The notes beneath the pieces are model-generated. The model was not told the DNA's origin, did no database searches, and saw only the letters and a list, made by a program, of their open reading frames with translations. Both the position numbers and the translations under genes were made by a program. A stretch of DNA of 25,435 nt from the IMG/VR virus record IMGVR_UViG_3300013285_000070, positions 1 through 25,435 of that record. One strand, given 5' to 3'. Shown here piece by piece: positions 1 through 5,773 of the stretch (positions are counted from its first letter, which is position 1; each line of letters opens with the position of its first letter). The stretch is from a virus.

Positions 1-92
1 GCCAACGCTTCGTGCCAGTGATCGATATAAGGGTTACCGGGCAACATTGCTGCCAGCTTGCTCACTGTGAAATCAAATGTAAAATCTGCCAT
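1..92 (-). CDS. N-terminal fragment of a possible GH19 chitinase-like endolysin
   Basis: Only the first 30 codons are present; the gene runs off the left edge. The ATG overlaps the TAA of the upstream 243-aa gene (TAATG), and an AAGGA ribosome-binding site lies 7 nt before it, so the start is well supported. The visible peptide begins MADFTFDFTVSKLAAMLPGN and continues with an aromatic/acidic stretch ending at HWHEAL. From memory, phage GH19-type lysozymes and chitinases often open this way (a short beta strand, then K-L-A-x-x-x-P-x-N, then an EAL helix before the catalytic region). The enzyme would cleave peptidoglycan glycan strands. The catalytic glutamates are outside the window, so this rests on the N-terminal pattern alone. 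A tail-lysozyme fusion or an unrelated protein remains possible. Confidence 0.45.
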   Translation of the reverse strand, partial: MADFTFDFTVSKLAAMLPGNPYIDHWHEAL

Positions 93-823
93 TATGCTAT
101 CCTTTTAAGTGCCACAGCCCAAGAGCCGTTTTCGAATACGAATGTGTCACCAATCTTATTAATGTTGTAGTTGCCAATCACTTTGGACAAGAACATGACT
201 TCAGCCATGTCTTTGCTTTCTAAAATAATAGGGCCCTTGATGCTGGCGTATATGTCTTGTTTGCTACCGCTGTCCACAATGGAGAATTTTACTTCGCCGC
301 TGTAGGCTCTTTTGAACGAAATACTTTCGTCTAGCAGTTTGATATCGTCTGCATAACTTTTGACAAAAAACTCTTGGAAATTATCCAGCTTGCGCCTTTC
401 AGCAGCCACTTTGTATGCTTCCTTATTGGAAGGCACAATGGTTTTTAGATTTTCCAGTGTGGCAGCATGACTTTTGAAACTTTTGAAATAACGAAAACGC
501 ATGTCACTCATGCCAGTCAGTTTTTCAACACCTTCAACTATTTCAAAAATTTGATCAGCAACATGTCGTGTGCGTTCTAATTCCACAAACACTTTGTAAG
601 TGCCATCGTCAGTTTCGCCTGAACTGCAATCCGCATCCAGCACAAAGTCGTAGCCCATTTCAAAAAAGTTTTCTAAATCTTTGGCAGGATCATCTTGATC
701 CACAGTGAAACTCAACACAACCACATCTTCGTCACGTCCAATCTTGGTAGCATAGCTGTCGATCTCAAACACTTTCTTGACCAAGTCTCTCAAATCATAA
801 GCACGAAGGCTTTCATTTATCAT
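92..823 (-). CDS. Conserved-looking phage protein of unknown function, 243 aa
   Basis: I do not recognise a named family. The protein is acidic and mixed alpha/beta, with no signal peptide, membrane segment or obvious catalytic motif. An early acidic stretch is followed by a D-A-D-C segment around residues 63-66, a Lys/Arg-rich middle, and a beta-rich C-terminus ending near ALKRIA. The start ATG overlaps the TGA of the 195-aa gene by 4 nt (ATGA), and an AGGAG ribosome-binding site 7 nt upstream lies inside that gene's tail, so the two are translationally coupled. Its own TAA overlaps the start of the possible endolysin gene. Sharing a late-promoter operon with these genes suggests a virion or virion-assembly role, but that is inference from context. 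Confidence 0.82.
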   Translation of the reverse strand: MINESLRAYDLRDLVKKVFEIDSYATKIGRDEDVVVLSFTVDQDDPAKDLENFFEMGYDFVLDADCSSGETDDGTYKVFVELERTRHVADQIFEIVEGVEKLTGMSDMRFRYFKSFKSHAATLENLKTIVPSNKEAYKVAAERRKLDNFQEFFVKSYADDIKLLDESISFKRAYSGEVKFSIVDSGSKQDIYASIKGPIILESKDMAEVMFLSKVIGNYNINKIGDTFVFENGSWAVALKRIA

Positions 824-1407
824 ACTGGTGCTCCTGCTGCCGCCCCTGGTGCTGGAGGTGCGCCACCGCCCGTGGGTGCTGCCGGCGCTGGCATTGCTGG
901 AGGTGCTCCAGGCGTTGATGCTGATTGTGGTGGTGTTCCGCCCTGTTGTTTATCACTATTCTCTTGTTTGTTCTCGTTCTTCATCTTGTCCATGTAGCCC
1001 TTGTAGATATCAAAGGCTATTTTCTTTGGCATGGTAACTTCTACAATCCAAATGGGCTTGCGATCAAGATGTCCTTTCTTTGTTCCGGGGCGCATGTCTT
1101 CTGGCACACGAATTGTGCGTGGTTGTAGCAAATGACTCTTCTGATAGGTAACTTTACAACCCATTTCTGTTAGTCGTTTGGCAGCAATGGGGTTGGGCAT
1201 TTTGCCGTGTTCCCACATAAATCCTGCTGTGATCCAGTGACGGTCCACTTTGGGACCATATGCTAGCTCGCCGTCTTCCCAGTTCTCGTAAACATACAGA
1301 TCAAGTTCTTCAAACACACGCTCCATGTCTTTTAACACGGCTAGGCTGCTGTTGTTCTCGTAGAGTTCTTGTATGTTGCGTATGACATCTAGAATATCGT
1401 GGTGCAT
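820..1407 (-). CDS. Phage protein of unknown function with Pro/Ala/Gly-rich C-terminal tail, 195 aa
   Basis: The globular part (about residues 1-145) opens with a helical segment (MHHDILDVIRNIQELYENN), an acidic W-E-D-G-E-L turn near 43-48 and a W-rich stretch (VDRHWITAGFMWEHG). It is followed by a Lys/Asn/Gln linker and a low-complexity Pro/Ala/Gly tail from about 156 to 195. The frame stays open 16 codons further upstream to another ATG at 1455. I prefer the ATG at 1407 because AGGA lies just upstream of it and a T4-like late promoter at 1434-1441 falls inside the longer version, so a transcript from that promoter would lack the upstream ATG. It is the first gene of a three-gene operon. I recall similar N-terminal domains in other aquatic T4-like phages, always unnamed. 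The tail looks like a flexible linker. Confidence 0.82.
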   Translation of the reverse strand: MHHDILDVIRNIQELYENNSSLAVLKDMERVFEELDLYVYENWEDGELAYGPKVDRHWITAGFMWEHGKMPNPIAAKRLTEMGCKVTYQKSHLLQPRTIRVPEDMRPGTKKGHLDRKPIWIVEVTMPKKIAFDIYKGYMDKMKNENKQENSDKQQGGTPPQSASTPGAPPAMPAPAAPTGGGAPPAPGAAAGAPV

Positions 1408-1433
1408 AATGGGTCCTGGGAAACTTGTATACT

Positions 1434-1441
1434 TATTTAGC
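1434..1441 (-). promoter_or_regulatory. T4-like late promoter upstream of the 195-aa gene
   Basis: The minus strand reads GCTAAATA followed by AGTATAC, one mismatch from the T4 late consensus TATAAATA apart from the variable first base. It lies 26 nt upstream of the ATG at 1407, a spacing that leaves room for a short leader with its AGGA ribosome-binding site. It is one of three such octamers in the window, all on the minus strand and all just ahead of genes. Recognition would need a phage late sigma factor (gp55-type), which is not in this window. Confidence 0.6.
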
Positions 1442-1465
1442 TGGTTCCAAATCATAACGTATCAC

Positions 1466-1494
1466 TTTATTATTCTGCGTATCGGTTAAATAAT
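1466..1494 (+). promoter_or_regulatory. Weak candidate promoter for phoH
   Basis: The divergent gap between the 195-aa gene and phoH must hold the phoH promoter. The best sigma70-like match is TTTATT, 17 nt, AATAAT, poor at -35 and good at -10. An overlapping GTTAAATA on the plus strand could instead be a degenerate T4-like late octamer. Neither is convincing. The rest of the gap shows no tRNA, small gene or strong hairpin. The phoH ribosome-binding site TAGGAG is at 1555-1560. Confidence 0.22.
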
Positions 1495-1569
1495 AGTGTA
1501 GGACCTCTGTAGTTATCAGGGCGGTCACTGCAAGTCCCACTTTAACCAGTAGAGTAGGAGCACAACTAG

Positions 1570-2289
1570 ATGAGTAAACAACGAGTGAAAAAGCGTTTTA
1601 CATCAGAAGTTAATATCATTGATTTCCAGCCATATCTTCCGGCAAAAAAGCAACGAGTGGTCATTTCCGCCCGTAATGCTAATCAGAAACTGTATCTCAC
1701 CAAACTATATGAAGAAGCTACTAGCATAGTACTTGCTATTGGCCCAGCCGGCACGGGTAAAACCATGTTGGCAGTACAGTATGGTATTAAAATGTTCCAG
1801 GAAGGCAAGGTTGACAAGATCGTGGTAACAAGACCCGCCGTTTCCGTAGATGAAGATTTAGGATTTTTACCAGGTACATTGAATGAAAAGATGGCACCAT
1901 GGACCCGTCCTATATTTGACGTATTTTCGGAATACTATCAACAAAAAGACATAGCAAAAATGCTAGAGGAAGGTGTTATTGAAATAAGCCCACTTGCATA
2001 TATGCGTGGACGTACATTTAAAAACGCATACATCATTGCAGATGAATGCCAGAATACCACGGTAAATCAAATGAAAATGCTACTTACTAGACTAGGAGAA
2101 GGAAGTAAGATGGTTGTTACCGGTGATTTGGCTCAAGCAGACCGTATGAGCGATAACGGCCTAATAGATTTTTGCAACCTGCTCTCAGGACGAAGCGGTT
2201 TAGAACACATTGATATCATTGAGTTCGACCACAAGGACATCGAACGCCATAATGCCGTGAAGGAGGTGCTTGCGGTTTATGGAGAATAA
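1570..2289 (+). CDS. phoH: PhoH-like P-loop ATPase, 239 aa
   Basis: This is a PhoH-family nucleotide-binding protein, related to the N-terminal ATPase half of superfamily 1 helicases. Walker A is GPAGTGKT at residues 58-65, and Walker B is the IIADECQN stretch with D158, E159 and Q161. Other family hallmarks are VTRPAV near 86-91, LGFLPG near 97-102, YMRGRTF near 144-150 and VVTGDLAQ near 182-189. The length is typical of phage PhoH. The ATG is preceded by TAGGAG with a 9-nt spacer. It is the only plus-strand gene in the window, flanked by opposed genes, with its own terminator immediately downstream, so it is probably monocistronic. PhoH is common in marine phages; its role is unsettled, with RNA metabolism or phosphate-stress functions proposed. 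The family call is secure, the biological role is not. Confidence 0.96.
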   Translation: MSKQRVKKRFTSEVNIIDFQPYLPAKKQRVVISARNANQKLYLTKLYEEATSIVLAIGPAGTGKTMLAVQYGIKMFQEGKVDKIVVTRPAVSVDEDLGFLPGTLNEKMAPWTRPIFDVFSEYYQQKDIAKMLEEGVIEISPLAYMRGRTFKNAYIIADECQNTTVNQMKMLLTRLGEGSKMVVTGDLAQADRMSDNGLIDFCNLLSGRSGLEHIDIIEFDHKDIERHNAVKEVLAVYGE

Positions 2290-2317
2290 AATAGCCTAGC
2301 TATTTTAGATAGTCAAC

Positions 2318-2342
2318 AAAAAGGGCCCCTGGGGCCCTTTTT
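2318..2342. terminator. Bidirectional rho-independent terminator between phoH and gene 44
   Basis: A perfect GGGCCC/GGGCCC stem (2323-2328 with 2332-2337) and a CTG loop is flanked by five A's on the left and a run of T's on the right. It therefore gives a hairpin plus U-tract on both strands. It ends the plus-strand phoH transcript 28 nt past its stop and the minus-strand clamp-loader transcript, whose TAA touches the hairpin edge. Confidence 0.92.
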
Positions 2343-3259
2343 TATTGTAAGTGTGACAAGCGGATCAGTGTTGCCGCTAGATTAATTTCTGGATCACTAA
2401 CCAGTGTATGATCCACAAGTCCTTGTTTGATAATAAGGATAGCTTTGTCTTGCAACATGGTATCGCCAAAGATTTCCACATTGTCATACAGCCAACGATA
2501 GATTTCATCCATTTCTTCTGGCAGTGCTTGACTACATACCAGTTTACGTGCTTCAGCAATCTTGCCCTTCTTGAACAAGTCCACCATTTCTAATCTGTAA
2601 TCTGCGCTGGACTCTGTACTAGTTGGACTAACCAACTGGCCACCGAGGCTGTTCATTTCCAGGGTGTTAATGGTCTTGCGCAGATCTGGATATGTTGCCT
2701 TGACGTATGTGTCCAAGGTGTCCAGATCAAACTCCACATTTTCTTCCACAAGAATTGTGGCAACACGGGCTGTGAACTCAGTCAAGTCAGTCTTTTCAAT
2801 GTGCATCTTTTGACAGCGACTGTGAATGGCTGGAATAAGTTTGTTGGGATAGTTACAAGTGAGTATGAATCTAACGCTGTTGGTGTATTCCTCCATCAAG
2901 TTACGCAGTGCTGGCTGAACTGAGTTCACGTTCATGTAGTCAGCTTCGTCAATCAACACAATTTTGAAATCACCAAACGGCATGGTTTGACAGAATCCAA
3001 TAAGTTTGTCAACCCATTCCACCTTACGTGCTTCTTTAGAACCATTAGCATACAACACATCAGTGTCCTGTACACCCAGTTTATTGATCAGGATCTTTGC
3101 CAGGGTAGTCTTGCCCACACCTGCATTGCCACTGAACATCAAATGCGGAATAGAGCCGTCTTTAATCCAGCTTTCGATGGTTGCCCTCTGAGCATCATCT
3201 TTGAATACATAACCTTCTTGTGTATCTGGGCGATACTTCTCGACCCATAGTTGTTTCAT
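2342..3259 (-). CDS. 44: Sliding-clamp loader large subunit (T4 gp44-like AAA+ ATPase), 305 aa
   Basis: This AAA+ ATPase loads the phage sliding clamp (gp45-type) onto primer-template DNA for the replicative polymerase. It opens MKQLWVEKYRPDT, the classic start of RFC/gp44 small-subunit-type clamp loaders. Walker A is GNAGVGKT at residues 44-51, Walker B is VLIDEAD at 101-107, sensor 1 lies in ILTCNYPNK at 132-140, and the SRC arginine-finger motif is at 147-149. The length is close to T4 gp44 (319 aa). The frame extends 28 codons upstream to a TTG, but the ATG at 3259 has a GAGGAA site and matches the family start. It overlaps the 81-aa gene by 4 nt (ATGA), so translation is coupled. No small clamp-loader subunit (gp62) lies beside it, unlike in T4. 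Confidence 0.95.
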   Translation of the reverse strand: MKQLWVEKYRPDTQEGYVFKDDAQRATIESWIKDGSIPHLMFSGNAGVGKTTLAKILINKLGVQDTDVLYANGSKEARKVEWVDKLIGFCQTMPFGDFKIVLIDEADYMNVNSVQPALRNLMEEYTNSVRFILTCNYPNKLIPAIHSRCQKMHIEKTDLTEFTARVATILVEENVEFDLDTLDTYVKATYPDLRKTINTLEMNSLGGQLVSPTSTESSADYRLEMVDLFKKGKIAEARKLVCSQALPEEMDEIYRWLYDNVEIFGDTMLQDKAILIIKQGLVDHTLVSDPEINLAATLIRLSHLQ

Positions 3260-3501
3260 ACCAGTTCCTCTGCAATGCCTAATACTTCTGCCACTACTAA
3301 CAACCATCCAGCCGCTTGTAGATAGGGATTCATTTCCAACCAACCACCGCTAGCAAGAGCTAGTCCTGCGGCAATTCTAACTCCACTTTTGATCATACTG
3401 ACACTGGTATGTGTAAAAAATTTTTTGTCGGTGGGCACTTGGGCATCCAATACGCTCTTTGCCTTCTTTATATCTTTTACAGCTTCTTCATGTGTGCTCA
3501 T
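3256..3501 (-). CDS. Small probable membrane protein of unknown function, 81 aa
   Basis: The protein has a charged N-terminal half (about residues 1-35, with paired Lys/Asp/Glu) and two hydrophobic stretches, roughly 41-54 (IKSGVRIAAGLALASG) and 63-77 (LQAAGWLLVVAEVLG), separated by a short polar turn. This suggests a hairpin of two membrane helices or a membrane-associated helix pair. The ATG at 3501 is preceded by GGAG with a 6-nt spacer; an upstream in-frame TTG would include this ribosome-binding site and is rejected. It is the first gene after a strong sigma70-type promoter and overlaps gene 44 by 4 nt, so it is probably expressed early with replication. It is not a recognisable gp62 or holin. 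A role in membrane attachment of replication is speculation. Confidence 0.75.
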   Translation of the reverse strand: MSTHEEAVKDIKKAKSVLDAQVPTDKKFFTHTSVSMIKSGVRIAAGLALASGGWLEMNPYLQAAGWLLVVAEVLGIAEELV

Positions 3502-3521
3502 AATGTTCTCCAATAATCTTT

Positions 3522-3550
3522 ATTATACAGGTGAAAACAGGGCTAGTCAA
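3522..3550 (-). promoter_or_regulatory. Strong sigma70-type promoter for the 81-aa gene and gene 44
   Basis: On the minus strand TTGACT (3545-3550) is followed by exactly 17 nt and then TATAAT (3522-3527). This is a 5/6 match at -35 and a perfect -10 at ideal spacing, 20 nt before the start codon at 3501. It would be read by the host housekeeping RNA polymerase, consistent with early expression of clamp-loader functions. The -35 box lies in the loop of the upstream terminator hairpin. Confidence 0.88.
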
Positions 3551-3560
3551 TAGCCCTGTT
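3536..3560 (-). terminator. Rho-independent terminator after the co-chaperonin gene
   Basis: A perfect 10-bp stem (AACAGGGCTA with TAGCCCTGTT) and a 5-nt loop (TTGAC on the minus strand) start 17 nt past the TGA of the GroES-like gene. The stem is followed by a short T run (TTTT counting the last stem bases), so it is a moderate rather than strong terminator. It closes the transcript from the small-gene block and overlaps the next promoter. Confidence 0.78.
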
Positions 3561-3576
3561 GCTCGTTTATATGAGT

Positions 3577-3978
3577 TCAATGCTCGAAGCTGGGTCTTGC
3601 AAACGTGCTTGGATCCACAGATGCGTGGGTAACAGTCGAATGGGCACCGTAGATAATTTGATTGGGCTTCTCGTCTGTGACCATTAAGATAGCTTTCAAA
3701 TCAGCACGACGGATTATAATCTCGGTACCATCGTCTTCTACCACAGTAACACCGCGTGTCCATCTGCCGTGTTCCAGCAAGATCCATTCACCCACGTTGA
3801 CATCTTTTTGTTCTGGACCAATGGCCCAAACACGGCCCCAGCGACTTTTGACTCCTTCGCTTTTGCCATCATCACTTAACAGAACTAGACCACCTTTGGT
3901 TTTTTGTTCACCAAAATCCATGTCTGTGATTAATACATTATCACGTATGGGTATTAGTTTACCAGTTACTTTACTCAT
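3577..3978 (-). CDS. GroES-like co-chaperonin (Cpn10 fold, T4 gp31 role), 133 aa
   Basis: The protein would form the lid of the host GroEL chamber; in T4 the phage lid gp31 is needed to fold the major capsid protein. The first 100 residues follow the GroES pattern: PIRDNVLI (residues 10-17), then a mobile-loop segment KTKGGLVLLSDDGK (26-39) with the GroEL-binding GG-hydrophobic tripeptide, then WGRVWAIGP (47-55), DVNVGEWILLEHG (59-71) and a closing IIIRRADLKAIL (87-98). The sequence is closer to bacterial GroES than to T4 gp31. About 33 extra C-terminal residues, rich in His, Ser, Thr and Ala, follow the normal end. The start overlaps the 61-aa gene's stop (TAATG) with AAGGA 6 nt upstream. 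No GroEL gene is in the window. Confidence 0.9.
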   Translation of the reverse strand: MSKVTGKLIPIRDNVLITDMDFGEQKTKGGLVLLSDDGKSEGVKSRWGRVWAIGPEQKDVNVGEWILLEHGRWTRGVTVVEDDGTEIIIRRADLKAILMVTDEKPNQIIYGAHSTVTHASVDPSTFARPSFEH

Positions 3979-4163
3979 TACTGTCCTTCTTTTTTGGTAG
4001 GTTGTATAATTGTGCCGCCTGGCCCTAATTTATCTCCGCGGGCATTGACTTTGGCATTGCCCACGGCGATTGACAGTTCATTTTGTTGAACCAGTTTGCC
4101 CATATCAATTTCCTTACCGCGAGCTGTACGATATATTTGACGAGGTTGTTCTTTCATTGCCAT
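3978..4163 (-). CDS. Small phage protein of unknown function, 61 aa
   Basis: This short, basic, Gly/Asn-rich protein has an N-terminal IYRTARGKEIDM segment and a central NAKVNARGDKLGPGG segment (about residues 36-50). I recall very similar small proteins, usually unnamed, in other T4-like phages from water. No enzyme motif, membrane segment or metal site is visible. The start ATG has GGAG with a 7-nt spacer, and an in-frame ATG two codons later is possible but less well placed. The TAA shares its last A with the co-chaperonin ATG, so the two genes are translationally coupled. That coupling and the late-gene surroundings make a virion-assembly role plausible but unproven. Confidence 0.75.
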   Translation of the reverse strand: MAMKEQPRQIYRTARGKEIDMGKLVQQNELSIAVGNAKVNARGDKLGPGGTIIQPTKKEGQ

Positions 4164-4189
4164 GTTAATCTCCTAAATTATGTTTGTAC

Positions 4190-4699
4190 TTATCTCAGGA
4201 ATTCCTGCCACTCTAAATTATATTTAACACTGTCCACTTGGTGTATGCCCAGCAAATACAACACAAAACTGGCCACACTGCTTCCACGTCCTACACCCCA
4301 AACGATATTGTTTTCAATGCAGGTATCCACAAAGTGCTTGCACCATTGCAACAAGGGTATCATATCACGGACTTTATATTCTGCCATTTCATCTAGCACA
4401 CGTTGTTTTTGTTCCGCGGTGGTGCAACGACCCAAACAAAACTCTTCCACATCAAAGTCCTTGCAATGATTGGGCATGAACCAATCGCTTTGTAGTGCAG
4501 CATCAAAATCTGCAATATCCAACTGATCCAGCTGCTCGTTGAATCTTTGGAATGTGAATCCGGCTGTGTTCTCCAATTGACGAATTTCGTCCGTGTAGTC
4601 TACAGTTATTTCTTTGAGGTTGGTTAACTTGTTCTGATATAGAACTTTAAAAATATCTAATGTATTAAAGATAGGGTTTCCGAATTTGTCTAGGCGCAT
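4190..4699 (-). CDS. Stand-alone DNA polymerase III alpha (DnaE/PolC)-like fragment, 169 aa
   Basis: The C-terminal half matches the start of the bacterial polymerase III alpha palm region. A helix (ML-like LLQWCKHFVDTCIENNI, about residues 115-131) leads into GVGRGSSVASFVLYLLGI (134-151), the counterpart of the family's G-x-GRGS-x-x-x-S-x-x-x-Y-x-L-x-I motif, and then SVKYNLEWQEFLR (157-169), the counterpart of the D-P-x-x-Y-x-L-x-F-E-R-F-L segment. In true polymerases the catalytic P-D-F-D-x-D-F motif follows next; here the protein stops at exactly that point, so it cannot polymerise. The N-terminal 100 residues resemble nothing I can name. Downstream bases enter a new gene at once, with no trace of a broken continuation. 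Stop and start codons are clean and neighbours tightly packed, so this looks like a maintained small protein, possibly binding nucleotide, DNA or a polymerase partner. Confidence 0.75.
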   Translation of the reverse strand: MRLDKFGNPIFNTLDIFKVLYQNKLTNLKEITVDYTDEIRQLENTAGFTFQRFNEQLDQLDIADFDAALQSDWFMPNHCKDFDVEEFCLGRCTTAEQKQRVLDEMAEYKVRDMIPLLQWCKHFVDTCIENNIVWGVGRGSSVASFVLYLLGIHQVDSVKYNLEWQEFLR

Positions 4700-4709
4700 A
4701 GCCTATATT

Positions 4710-4940
4710 TTAACTTACGTTGATCAGTTTGTCAAGGTTTTTATCGCTCGAAGCCAGCATTTTTTCCAAAGCAACTTGACGACGGCGACTCATTTCTTCT
4801 TTGAGACTGTCCAGTATCATGGCCATTTGCTGACGCACATCTGGATTGTGAGTAATAAAATACTTTTTGGTAAGATCAAAGATCTTTTGCTCCAGTTCAG
4901 CATCCTTGAGTTTGTCTAAATCGTGAACCAGTGGATGCAT
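4710..4940 (-). CDS. Small helical phage protein of unknown function, 76 aa
   Basis: This highly charged, helical protein begins MHPLVHDLDKLKDAELEQKI and continues with an alternating acidic/basic pattern (DVRQQMAMILDSLKEEMSRR) that could form a coiled coil or helical hairpin. It lacks Cys and has no membrane segment. I recall close relatives beside structural genes in other marine T4-like phages, always unnamed. The start overlaps the 277-aa gene's TAA (TAATG), with no strong ribosome-binding site, so it probably relies on translational reinitiation. A 10-nt gap separates it from the polymerase-like fragment. A chaperone or assembly-adaptor role for the structural proteins upstream is only a guess from position and shape. 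Confidence 0.78.
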   Translation of the reverse strand: MHPLVHDLDKLKDAELEQKIFDLTKKYFITHNPDVRQQMAMILDSLKEEMSRRRQVALEKMLASSDKNLDKLINVS

Positions 4941-5773
4941 TACAAGAAGTCGCCTATACTGCGAATAAACACGTTGGCGCCGCCATCATAACTGAACGCA
5001 TCGATGATATGGAATTTTCCACCGTCAGCTTCTATAGGAGTAATCACTGTTGTGGCAGTGTACTTGGAATTTACAACAATGGGACTTGCAATGGTTCCAG
5101 CTGAAGCACTAATGGTCCAATTGGCTCCAACACCACTCACAATGGTGGCATTGTTTGGAATGCCAGCGCCGGAAATAGCTTGTCCAGCTGTAATGACTCC
5201 GGATTTGAGATTGGTCACAGTTAATGCAGTACCGTTTACTGTTGCTGAAAATATCGCACCGTTGGGAAATTTTAGATTGCCGTTAGAGTTGTTGACAGTA
5301 AGAGTGTAAGGATTACCAGAGTTATTGATAGAATTATTTCCATCTCCAACCAATATCAAACGCACTGTGCTGTATATGCCCGACAAACTGAATTGAGTTG
5401 ACATTGTTTGCCAACTGATAAAATTCACAATGGTGTTTCCAGCTATGGTAAATTTCTGTACTGGCCCGTTGTTCAAATTGACCTGCAAGGTACCACTATT
5501 GATAGCACTGGGAAAATTGTAATACACTCCGCCAAGCTGATAATACGATCCGTTATGAATAATACTGTTTTGTAAATTGTTGTCGTAAGGTTTTGTTGGA
5601 GCTGTGGGATCTAATGTAAACACTCCAGCAGTTTGTAATGCTGAAATTTCGTCATAGGCACGTTTGAAATTTGCATTGGTAGCCGCAAAATTGTCTCTAA
5701 AGCCCTGGCTGTCGTTGTCCCGTCCCACAAGGGGAAATTGTTGATTAAGTGCTGTTGGGTTTATGTTGCTCAT
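4940..5773 (-). CDS. Virion structural / tail-fibre-like protein, 277 aa
   Basis: The N-terminus carries a short conserved segment, LVGRDNDSQGFRDNFAATNA (about residues 15-34) followed by a helix, related in pattern to the first residues of the 188- and 315-aa proteins. The middle is Asn/Ser/Thr-rich beta repeat. Residues about 173-235 match the commonest repeat of the giant protein (G-x-A-L-T-V, SGVITAGQAISGAGIPNNAT, then W-T-I-S-x-S). The C-terminal 30 residues (ADGGKFHIIDAFSYDGG and on) form a compact ending. A T4-like late promoter lies 31 nt upstream, inside the preceding gene, and AGGATAACAGT precedes the ATG, which overlaps the 864-aa gene by 4 nt. The composition and modules indicate a baseplate- or fibre-associated virion protein; which one is unknown. 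Confidence 0.85.
   Translation of the reverse strand: MSNINPTALNQQFPLVGRDNDSQGFRDNFAATNANFKRAYDEISALQTAGVFTLDPTAPTKPYDNNLQNSIIHNGSYYQLGGVYYNFPSAINSGTLQVNLNNGPVQKFTIAGNTIVNFISWQTMSTQFSLSGIYSTVRLILVGDGNNSINNSGNPYTLTVNNSNGNLKFPNGAIFSATVNGTALTVTNLKSGVITAGQAISGAGIPNNATIVSGVGANWTISASAGTIASPIVVNSKYTATTVITPIEADGGKFHIIDAFSYDGGANVFIRSIGDFL

Noticed and set aside
695-1128. Plus-strand open frames over the Pro/Ala/Gly-rich tail and adjoining region
   Set aside because: They are shadows of the two minus-strand genes, lack ribosome-binding sites and have unnatural low-complexity or Cys/Trp-rich translations.
1408-1569. tRNA or small RNA gene in the divergent gap
   Set aside because: No cloverleaf, CCA end or strong hairpin with T run could be found by eye; only weak promoter-like elements are present.
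3260-3343. Longer N-terminus for the clamp loader from an upstream TTG
   Set aside because: It would overlap the 81-aa gene heavily, has no family similarity, and the ATG at 3259 has a good ribosome-binding site and the typical gp44 start.
4120-4192. Continuation of the polymerase III alpha reading in another frame, as evidence of a frameshift
   Set aside because: No P-D-F-D-x-D-F-like peptide is visible downstream; the next gene's ribosome-binding site and ATG start within 30 nt.
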